Positions 7,177 to 12,708 of a stretch of DNA of 12,708 bases are shown here, one piece after another. The notes beneath the pieces are model-generated. The model did no database searches. It was not told the DNA's origin and saw only the letters and a list, made by a program, of their open reading frames with translations. The DNA comes from Limnohabitans sp. (GTDB taxonomy: Bacteria > Planctomycetota > Phycisphaerae > Phycisphaerales > SM1A02). The translations under genes and the position numbers were made by a program. Each line of letters opens with the position of its first letter. The stretch's first letter is position 1. The stretch covers positions 4,963-17,670 of the forward strand of contig JASGCF010000025.1 in NCBI GenBank assembly GCA_030054275.1. Direction: 5' to 3'.

Positions 7177-8169
7177 GACCCATCTCCGCCGCTGCATTCC
7201 GTCGAACATGTGTCACCGCTTGTCGGTCGACGCGTTGTTGTGACAGGTGGTGCAGGTTTCCTTGGTGCCGCCGTGACACGCACACTCGCTGAGCGTGGAG
7301 TGAAGCAGGTGTTCGTTCCGCGTCGTCGCGAATTTGATCTTACGACTGAGGCGGGAGTCGAGCGGCTTTTCTGTGAGCATCAACCCGAAGTCATCATCCA
7401 CCTTGCTGCGGAGGTGGGTGGCATCGGCGCCAACCAGCAGAACCCCGGCCGTTATTTCTATGCCAACATGGCGATGTCGCTGCACCTGATTGAGGCAGCG
7501 CGCCGATGTGGCGTCGAACGGTTCGTGCACACCGGAACAATTTGCTCGTATCCCAAGTTCACGCCAGTGCCGTTTCATGAAGACGCGCTGTGGGACGGCT
7601 ATCCAGAGGAAACCAATGCACCGTACGGCGTTGCGAAGAAAGCGGCGCTTGTGATGCTTGATGGATACCGCCGCCAATACGGCCTGCGCTCTGCGTATGT
7701 GTTGCCAGTGAATCTCTTTGGACCACGCGACAACTTTGATCTCGGCACTTCACATGTCATTCCTGCGCTGATCCGCAAATGCGTTGAGGCTGTCGAGTGC
7801 GGTGCGCCGTTCATTGAGTGTTGGGGCACCGGAAGCGCGAGTCGTGAATTCTTGTATGTCGACGATGCTGCAACTGGAATTGTGCGTGCAGCGGAGTGCA
7901 TGGATGAGCCTGTCCCCATCAATCTCGGAACAGGATCAGAAATCACGATCCGATCGCTGGTGCACTTGGTTGCGCAGACTTGCGAGTTTACTGGCGAGAT
8001 TCGATGGGATCCGTCACGACCCGACGGACAGCCGCGACGATGCGTCGATGCGCGGCGCGCGGAGTCGTTACTTGGTTGGAAAGCAACGGTGGGTCTTGAG
8101 GAAGGATTGCGGCGAACAGTGGATTGGTACCGCGGTCATCTCAGCACGATTCGAACTCAAACATGTTGA
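7144..8169 (+). CDS. fcl: GDP-L-fucose synthase (GDP-4-keto-6-deoxymannose 3,5-epimerase/4-reductase)
   Basis: This cytoplasmic enzyme epimerises C3 and C5 of the Gmd product and reduces C4 with NADPH to give GDP-L-fucose. In the 341-aa reading, VVVTGGAGFLG (about 31-41) binds the cofactor, and HLAAEVGGIGANQQNP (about 86-101) and SHVIPAL (about 203-209) are family signatures. The catalytic residues line up with E. coli Fcl at a constant offset of 25: Thr132 in place of Ser107, Cys134 for Cys109, Tyr161 and Lys165 for Tyr136 and Lys140, and His204 for His179. Both epimerase residues (Cys, His) are therefore kept. The start is uncertain. GTG 7144 has AGGGA 8 nt upstream but adds a Pro-rich extension absent from the family and lies in a hairpin. 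GTG 7210 gives 319 aa with an ordinary N terminus. It works with gmd although the two genes are not adjacent or co-oriented. Confidence 0.93.
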   Translation: MPIEGGLLQKPDPSPPLHSVEHVSPLVGRRVVVTGGAGFLGAAVTRTLAERGVKQVFVPRRREFDLTTEAGVERLFCEHQPEVIIHLAAEVGGIGANQQNPGRYFYANMAMSLHLIEAARRCGVERFVHTGTICSYPKFTPVPFHEDALWDGYPEETNAPYGVAKKAALVMLDGYRRQYGLRSAYVLPVNLFGPRDNFDLGTSHVIPALIRKCVEAVECGAPFIECWGTGSASREFLYVDDAATGIVRAAECMDEPVPINLGTGSEITIRSLVHLVAQTCEFTGEIRWDPSRPDGQPRRCVDARRAESLLGWKATVGLEEGLRRTVDWYRGHLSTIRTQTC

Positions 8170-8190
8170 ATACAGACCATCCGTCGAAAC

Positions 8191-8216
8191 CACGACTTGA
8201 AATCACGACTTGAATT
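8191..8216. repeat. 13-bp tandem duplication in the fcl/glycosyltransferase gap
   Basis: cacgacttgaa occurs at 8191-8201 and again at 8204-8214 (period 13) within the 77-bp gap between fcl and the next glycosyltransferase gene. It may be a simple slippage duplication. No clear promoter or Shine-Dalgarno is visible in the gap. Confidence 0.45.
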
Positions 8217-8246
8217 CCGCCACTCTGAGACCTTGCGAATGTCCTG

Positions 8247-9506
8247 ATGCGTGTACTTCTGATTAACCAAGCTTTCTATCCCGATGTCGCGGCGACTGCG
8301 CAGCATGCGCATGACCTCGCGCGATATCTCGTGGAACATGGTCATGAAGTCACGGCGATCGCGTCGCGTTCTGTGTACGGTGGAAAGGGTGCGGCTTTCT
8401 CGGCGCGGGAATCGGTGGATGGCATCGAGATCATTCGGGTTGGTTCAAGCATCTTTGGAAAATCGTCGATCGCCGCACGCTTGATCGACTCAGGCCTGTT
8501 TCATTTGCCCGCTATTTGGCGCGCGATCACGATGAAGCGTCATGATGTCGTGGTGTGCCTCACGACGCCACCGTTTGTTGCCGGTGTTGGTTGGGTCACG
8601 CGACTCTTGCGACGAACGCCGTTCGTCTATTGGGCGCTTGATCTCTATCCCGATCTTCCTGTTGCATGTGGTGTGGTGCGGCAAGACTCGTTGCTCGCAC
8701 ACTTCTTAGAGCGGGTGAATCGCTTCTTCATGCGGCGTGCAGATCGCATTGTGGTGATTGGTCGCTGCATGGAAGCACGCGTGATTGGCAAGGGCGTGCC
8801 CGCGTCGAAGATTGCGCGCATCAATGTCTGGAGCGATCAGGACGAAGTGCGCCCAGTGACGCGCGAAGCAAACTCATATCGGCGTGCATGGGGCGTTGGT
8901 GATCGTTTGCTTGTGATGTATTCCGGCAACTTTGGCATCGGACACGATGTGGAAACCATCGCAGATGCGGTTGATCGACTTGGCAGCGCACGCGACATCC
9001 ATTTCGCCTTTGTTGGTGGCGGAAAGCGCAAATCGCAACTCATCCATGCGCTGCGTGCCCGCGGGCTTACAAACTTTATCGATGCACCGTATCAACCTCG
9101 CGAACGACTCGATGAACTCTTAAGCGCAGGTGATGTACACCTCGCAAGTTTGCGCGAAGGTATCGAGGGCATCATGGTGCCCAGCAAGTTGTTTGGTGTA
9201 CTCGCAGCTGCGCGACCTGTCATCTTCATTGGCTCATCGAAGAGCGAAGTCGCCGAGGTGATTCGGGAAGAGCAGTGCGGCGCTGTGGTTTCGTGTGGCG
9301 ACGGCGAGGGATTGGCGCGTGAGATCGTCGCGTACGAACGCGATCGCGCACGAGCGGATCGCGAAGGGCAACGCGGTAGGCAAGCGCTCGTTGATCGATG
9401 GAGTGCGCGGCACGCACTCGCGCGTTGGCTTGCGCTTCTTGAAAGTGTGACACGAGCTTCATCGAAGTCTTCAAGAACTTCGGAGGGTCGGTCTGAAAAT
9501 GAATGA
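8247..9506 (+). CDS. WcaI/WbuB-like glycosyltransferase (GT4 family)
   Basis: This 419-aa GT-B glycosyltransferase resembles the colanic-acid WcaI and O-antigen WbuB group, which transfer fucose- or fucosamine-type and related sugars. It starts MRVLLINQAFYPDVAATAQH, the typical N terminus of this group, with the acceptor-domain loop at about 7-20. Further hallmarks are VVVCLTTPPFVAGVGW (about 101-116), YWALDLYPDLPVACGV (about 128-143), a short hydrophobic region near 105-120, SGNFGIGHDVETI (about 226-238), FAFVGGGKRKSQL (about 253-265) and the donor site EGIEGIMVPSKLFGVLAAARPVI (about 304-326, residues listed in two overlapping motifs EGIEGIMVPSKLF and GVLAAARPVI). The C-terminal 20 residues are Ser/Arg/Glu-rich and probably disordered. 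No Shine-Dalgarno is evident before ATG 8247. The stop lies 6 nt before a possible ATG (9513) of the formyltransferase gene, so the two are probably cotranscribed. Donor sugar not determinable. Confidence 0.9.
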   Translation: MRVLLINQAFYPDVAATAQHAHDLARYLVEHGHEVTAIASRSVYGGKGAAFSARESVDGIEIIRVGSSIFGKSSIAARLIDSGLFHLPAIWRAITMKRHDVVVCLTTPPFVAGVGWVTRLLRRTPFVYWALDLYPDLPVACGVVRQDSLLAHFLERVNRFFMRRADRIVVIGRCMEARVIGKGVPASKIARINVWSDQDEVRPVTREANSYRRAWGVGDRLLVMYSGNFGIGHDVETIADAVDRLGSARDIHFAFVGGGKRKSQLIHALRARGLTNFIDAPYQPRERLDELLSAGDVHLASLREGIEGIMVPSKLFGVLAAARPVIFIGSSKSEVAEVIREEQCGAVVSCGDGEGLAREIVAYERDRARADREGQRGRQALVDRWSARHALARWLALLESVTRASSKSSRTSEGRSENE

Positions 9507-9524
9507 CACGAGATGGAAAGCACT

Positions 9525-10307
9525 ATGAGTTCAGAGAATCGTCCACCACTTCGCGTTCTTCTCGTCACGGAAAATGATCCGCTGTATGTGCGGCAATTTT
9601 TCGATGTGTTCTTTGATGAACTTCCCCGCGATCGTGTTGAACTTGTCGGCGTGACAGTTGCGCGAGCATTTCATGAGCCGCTCACGAAGACAGCCCAACG
9701 CGTACGGCGGTTCTATGGCACAGTCGATTTCTGTCGCTTGCTCCCACGCTACATCTTCGCGAAGTTGTCTGGACAATCGATTGCAACGCTCGCTGCCAAA
9801 AAAGGCTTTCCGCTGCTTGATGCTGCGAGCGTGAATTCGCAAGAGTACATCGATGCCGTGACGGCGCTGAAGCCAGAGATGATCGTTTCGGTCGCTGCGC
9901 CTGAGATCTTCAAATCACCACTCTTGAAAGTCGCATCGATCGGATGCCTCAACATTCACTCGGGCAAGATTCCTGAGTATCGCGGCATGATGCCCACTTT
10001 CTGGCAGATGCTGGAGAAGAAGCCGGCCGTCACGGTCACTGTGCACGAGATGGTTCCGAAGCTCGACGCTGGCGGCGTGGTCGATACATTCGATTTTCCG
10101 CTGCGGGAACGCGACTCACTTGATCGAGTGATTTCAGGGACAAAGCAAGAGGGTGCGCGACTCATGATTCGCGTACTTGAACGCATCGCTGCGTCCCGCA
10201 CATTTCCACCGACCACGCCACTGGATATGTCAAAGGCAAGACTTTTTAAGTTCCCGCAACCGAGTGATGTGCGTGAGTTCAGAGCGCTTGGGCACACGAT
10301 GCTGTGA
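9525..10307 (+). CDS. N10-formyltetrahydrofolate-dependent sugar N-formyltransferase (FMT-like)
   Basis: This small cytoplasmic formyltransferase probably places a formyl group on the amino group of a nucleotide- or lipid-linked amino sugar. Read from ATG 9513 (264 aa), it has the catalytic triad of the methionyl-tRNA formyltransferase fold: Asn147 and His149 in CLNIHSGKIPEYRG, and Asp185 in KLDAGGVVDT. The Asn-to-Asp distance of 38 equals that of E. coli Fmt (Asn106, Asp144). The usual SLLP loop is replaced by SGKIP. It lacks the C-terminal tRNA-binding domain of Fmt (about 315 aa), so a tRNA role is unlikely. The preferred start is ATG 9525 (260 aa), which has GGAAAG ending 4 nt upstream; ATG 9513 is the alternative. 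The neighbours are a glycosyltransferase and a deacetylase. No aminotransferase that would make the amino sugar is in the window, so the substrate is unknown. Confidence 0.85.
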   Translation: MSSENRPPLRVLLVTENDPLYVRQFFDVFFDELPRDRVELVGVTVARAFHEPLTKTAQRVRRFYGTVDFCRLLPRYIFAKLSGQSIATLAAKKGFPLLDAASVNSQEYIDAVTALKPEMIVSVAAPEIFKSPLLKVASIGCLNIHSGKIPEYRGMMPTFWQMLEKKPAVTVTVHEMVPKLDAGGVVDTFDFPLRERDSLDRVISGTKQEGARLMIRVLERIAASRTFPPTTPLDMSKARLFKFPQPSDVREFRALGHTML

Positions 10308-10406
10308 AAGTAGGGCGTCTTTCTCGGCGTGTGCATCGCGTGCAACGCTTGAAACTTTGTGTGATCCCCTGAACTGTCTTCTGCTTCATGCGTTGAGAGT
10401 GTTTCA

Positions 10407-11273
10407 ATGACTGCACAGCAATCCCCACTCAATGCACTGAGTTTCGATATCGAAGACTGGTTCCACATTGTGGACATTCCGGGCCTCGAAGATCCCGCAA
10501 CTTGGGAAGGTCGCGAGTCGCTGGTCGAACGACGCACCGATGACATTCTGGCAGCCCTCGCGCGACACGAGGCGCGGGCAACATTTTTCGTCCTTGGTTG
10601 GATCGCAGAGCGGCATCCCGCTTTGGTGCGACGCATCGCGCAGGCAGGGCACGAACTTGCATCACACTCGTACTGGCATCGTCGTGTGTACACATTGACG
10701 CCGGACGAATTTCGGCGTGACACCATCGAGTCGCTTGATGCAATCGAGCGTGCGTGCGGCGTTCGTCCGAAGGGATATCGAGCGCCGAGTTTTTCGATTC
10801 TTGAGGGAACCGAGTGGGCGTTTGATGTGCTGCTTGATTGTGGGATCACATGGGATGCAAGCCTCTTCCCAGCACCGCGCGGACACGGTGGGTATCCATG
10901 TTCTGATGCGCCACATGTCTTCCGTGCGCTGCCGTCTGGACGCACGATGCCGGAGTTACCTTTAGGCGTGATGCGTGTTGCAGGTCGCGGGTTGTGCTTC
11001 TCTGGTGGCGGTTACATGCGATTGTTGCCTTCGTGGGTGATTGAGCGCGGCTTTACGCAATTCGCGCGACGAGGCTTGCCTGTTGTGATCTACCTGCATC
11101 CGCGAGACTTCGCGCCAGAATGTCCGCGCGTCCCGATGCCGTTCCATCGAAAGTTCAAGTGCTATGTGGGTATGAATACAACCATGCGCAAACTCGAGTC
11201 ACTGCTCAAGCGTCACCGATTCGCGCCATGTGGTGAGGTACTCGTGCAATCGGGCGTGATGCACGCCGCGTAG
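10407..11273 (+). CDS. polysaccharide deacetylase, XrtA/PEP-CTERM-locus type (NodB domain plus DUF3473-like tail)
   Basis: This 288-aa metal-dependent carbohydrate esterase-4 type enzyme removes N-acetyl groups from GlcNAc-like residues. Motif 1 is SFDIEDWFH with Asp14 (base) and Asp17 (metal). Motif 2 is SHSYWH (86-91), giving metal ligands His87 and His91. Motif 3 is GYRAPSFS (123-130). IYLHPRDF (228-235) is the His-containing C-terminal motif. The ALSFDIEDWF opening and the tail with FHRKFKCYVGMNTTMRKLESLL match the family found beside exosortase XrtA in exopolysaccharide loci. There is no signal peptide, as is usual for that family, so it probably acts in the cytoplasm on precursor or lipid-linked glycan. 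GAGAG-like gagag (10395-10399) precedes ATG 10407 by 7 nt. The 99-bp gap upstream contains nothing I can identify. It may work with the preceding formyltransferase. Last gene of the polysaccharide set. Confidence 0.9.
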   Translation: MTAQQSPLNALSFDIEDWFHIVDIPGLEDPATWEGRESLVERRTDDILAALARHEARATFFVLGWIAERHPALVRRIAQAGHELASHSYWHRRVYTLTPDEFRRDTIESLDAIERACGVRPKGYRAPSFSILEGTEWAFDVLLDCGITWDASLFPAPRGHGGYPCSDAPHVFRALPSGRTMPELPLGVMRVAGRGLCFSGGGYMRLLPSWVIERGFTQFARRGLPVVIYLHPRDFAPECPRVPMPFHRKFKCYVGMNTTMRKLESLLKRHRFAPCGEVLVQSGVMHAA

Positions 11274-11317
11274 ATTCTGGTGAACTCTCGCGCTCTTCTC
11301 GCGATATGCTCGGCACC

Positions 11318-12708
11318 ATGACAGACAGCACGGTTCACGGTATTCATCCGAGTATGGAGATGCGACTCTACAACACGCTCACGAGATCGCTTGAGGCGAT
11401 TCGTCCCATCGCAGCCAATGGAACGATGACCTTCTACTCGTGCGGACCGACTGTTTACGACGACGCGCATATTGGCAACTTCCGTTCGTTTCTCAACGCA
11501 GACATTTTGCGGCGCGCGTTGGAGTTGCACGGCTTTTCTGTCAAGCATGTCATGAACATCACGGATGTTGGGCACATGACGGAAGATGACGCAGCCGATG
11601 GTGGCGGCGAAGACAAGATGGCGTTGGCGGGACGCAGAATTGCCGAAGCAAAGAAGTCGGGCAAGTTGCCGGTTGGCGTCGAGATCGATGCAGCCGATCC
11701 GTATGCGATTGCCGAGTTTTACGCGCAGCGATTTCTCGAAGATGCGCGACACTTAGGTTTGAAGGTTGCGATCGAAGAGCGCATGCATCCAGAGTTGATG
11801 CCGCGTCCGACGCGCTGTGTACCTCAGATGATCGCGTTGGTTGAACAATTGGTTGCGCGTGGTCATGCGTATGTCGCAGCGGACGGCGTGGTGTACTTCA
11901 GCGTGCAGAGTTTCCCCGCGTATGGACGGCTCTCCGGTAACACGCTTGATCATTTGCGTGAAGGTGAAGGTGGCCGCATCAGCGCGGAGCATCAGGCCGT
12001 CAAGCGACACCCTGCCGACTTCATGCTGTGGAAGCCAGATCCGACACACCTGATGCGCTGGCCGAGTCCGTGGGGCGAGGGGTATCCAGGCTGGCATCTT
12101 GAATGCAGTGCTATGGCGCGCATGCTGCTCGGTGATGAGATTGATCTGCACTCAGGCGGCGAAGACAACATCTTCCCGCACCACGAGTGCGAAGTTGCCC
12201 AAAGTTGCTGCGCGAGCGGCCATGCGACATTCGCGCGCGTGTGGTTTCACACGCGACATCTGCAGGTCGAAGGCGAGAAGATGTCGAAGTCGAAGGGCAA
12301 CTTCTTTACGGCTCGTGATCTCTTTGCGAAGGGCGTCACACCAGCTGCACTTCGGCTCGAACTTGTTCGCACGCATTACCGCACGAACTCAAACTTCACG
12401 ATGCAAGGCCTGCGCGATTGTCAGCGCATGATTGATCGGTGGTGTGTGGCGCGGGCCGCGCTTCTTGAGCGTTCGGTCCATTCCTCTGGGAGTCCTTCGC
12501 CGCGTGCGGCCAACACGGGACCGTTTCAGCGCGCCCTTGTCGAGTTCAAGGAGTCGCTTGCGGACGATCTCAATCTCGCCCGCGCGATCGCGGCGCTCAA
12601 CACTGCAATCGGCGAGCCGACAAGCGGCGACGCGCACGCGGAACTTGCCGCACTTGTTGCGATGGACTTGGTGCTTGGCTTCTTCGAGCGGAACGCACCA
12701 CTTGCGTC
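11318..12708 (+). CDS. cysS: cysteinyl-tRNA synthetase, 3' end cut by the window edge
   Basis: This class Ia aminoacyl-tRNA synthetase charges tRNA-Cys in the cytoplasm. The reading frame is open for 463 codons to the edge, so only the C-terminal end is missing (family about 460-500 aa). Seen: FYSCGPTVYDDAHIGN with zinc ligand Cys42 and HIGN 51-54; Cys263 in HLECSAMA; and His288 and Glu292 in FPHHECEVAQS, with the same 25- and 29-residue spacing as the E. coli zinc site (Cys209, His234, Glu238). GEKMSKSKGNFFT has KMSKS at 321-325. It belongs to a variant branch: ITDVGHMTEDDAADGGGEDKM (in two parts ITDVGHMTED and GGGEDKM) and HSGGEDNIFPHHEC replace the common ITDIDDK and HGGG.DL.FPHHEN. ATG 11318 adds 14 residues before MRLYNTLTRS; ATG 11360 would match the family start. 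It lies 44 nt after the deacetylase stop and is a housekeeping gene bounding the cluster. Confidence 0.96.
   Translation, partial: MTDSTVHGIHPSMEMRLYNTLTRSLEAIRPIAANGTMTFYSCGPTVYDDAHIGNFRSFLNADILRRALELHGFSVKHVMNITDVGHMTEDDAADGGGEDKMALAGRRIAEAKKSGKLPVGVEIDAADPYAIAEFYAQRFLEDARHLGLKVAIEERMHPELMPRPTRCVPQMIALVEQLVARGHAYVAADGVVYFSVQSFPAYGRLSGNTLDHLREGEGGRISAEHQAVKRHPADFMLWKPDPTHLMRWPSPWGEGYPGWHLECSAMARMLLGDEIDLHSGGEDNIFPHHECEVAQSCCASGHATFARVWFHTRHLQVEGEKMSKSKGNFFTARDLFAKGVTPAALRLELVRTHYRTNSNFTMQGLRDCQRMIDRWCVARAALLERSVHSSGSPSPRAANTGPFQRALVEFKESLADDLNLARAIAALNTAIGEPTSGDAHAELAALVAMDLVLGFFERNAPLA

Noticed and set aside
9525..10307. Methionyl-tRNA formyltransferase (fmt)
   Set aside because: The protein is about 50 residues too short, lacks the C-terminal tRNA-binding domain and has an altered SLLP loop; its setting among sugar genes favours a sugar substrate.
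9956..10945. Long minus-strand open frame (329 codons) across the formyltransferase/deacetylase junction
   Set aside because: It lies antisense to two genes with intact catalytic motifs, and its translation is Ser/Arg/Cys-rich without domains; a shadow of G+C-rich codons.
11301..11317. -10-like TATGCT just before cysS
   Set aside because: It lies only 7 nt from the ATG and has no convincing -35 partner; short A/T-rich matches like this are expected by chance.

Overview
The window is the end of a surface-polysaccharide (exopolysaccharide or O-antigen type) gene cluster followed by a housekeeping gene, from a bacterium with moderately high G+C (upper 50s percent by eye). It carries nine complete protein-coding genes and one gene cut off by the right edge. 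I see no tRNA, rRNA, CRISPR array, insertion sequence or integrase. The host is uncertain. The CysRS variant, the sparse Shine-Dalgarno sequences and the XrtA-type deacetylase fit Planctomycetota (Phycisphaerae-like) better than the usual model phyla, but this is a guess from family resemblance.

Layout. Positions 1-256 hold no convincing gene, only a short 15-bp tandem repeat and the leader of the first gene. Next come a WbpA-type UDP-sugar 6-dehydrogenase (257-1615), a Wzx-like flippase (1619-3193) and a secreted protein of unknown function (3262-4809, or from GTG 3190), all on the + strand and nearly contiguous. The only minus-strand gene is gmd, GDP-mannose 4,6-dehydratase (5879-4821). It converges on the unknown gene and diverges from a GT4 glycosyltransferase (5904-7112). 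The + strand continues with fcl, GDP-L-fucose synthase (7144-8169), a WcaI/WbuB-like glycosyltransferase (8247-9506), an N-formyltransferase (9525-10307) and an XrtA-type polysaccharide deacetylase (10407-11273). cysS (11318 to the window edge) marks the end of the cluster.

How the genes fit together. Gmd and Fcl convert GDP-mannose to GDP-L-fucose. The WbpA-like enzyme makes an N-acetyl-hexuronic acid donor. The two glycosyltransferases would add sugars to a lipid-linked repeat unit, which the flippase exports. The deacetylase and formyltransferase would edit the amino groups of amino sugars. The secreted unknown protein has a fold pattern reminiscent of a TIM-barrel glycosidase and may trim or process the exported glycan. 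No initiating phosphoglycosyltransferase, polymerase, chain-length regulator, aminotransferase or exosortase is present, so the cluster must extend to the left or be completed elsewhere.

The points most worth a second look are: the adjacent cytoplasmic-type deacetylase and formyltransferase (a possible N-acetyl to N-formyl exchange); the unrecognised secreted protein, with a perfect 8-bp stem-loop 2 nt before its likely ATG; the unexpectedly frequent HIP1-like octamer GCGATCGC (8 copies); and two hairpins around the start of fcl.
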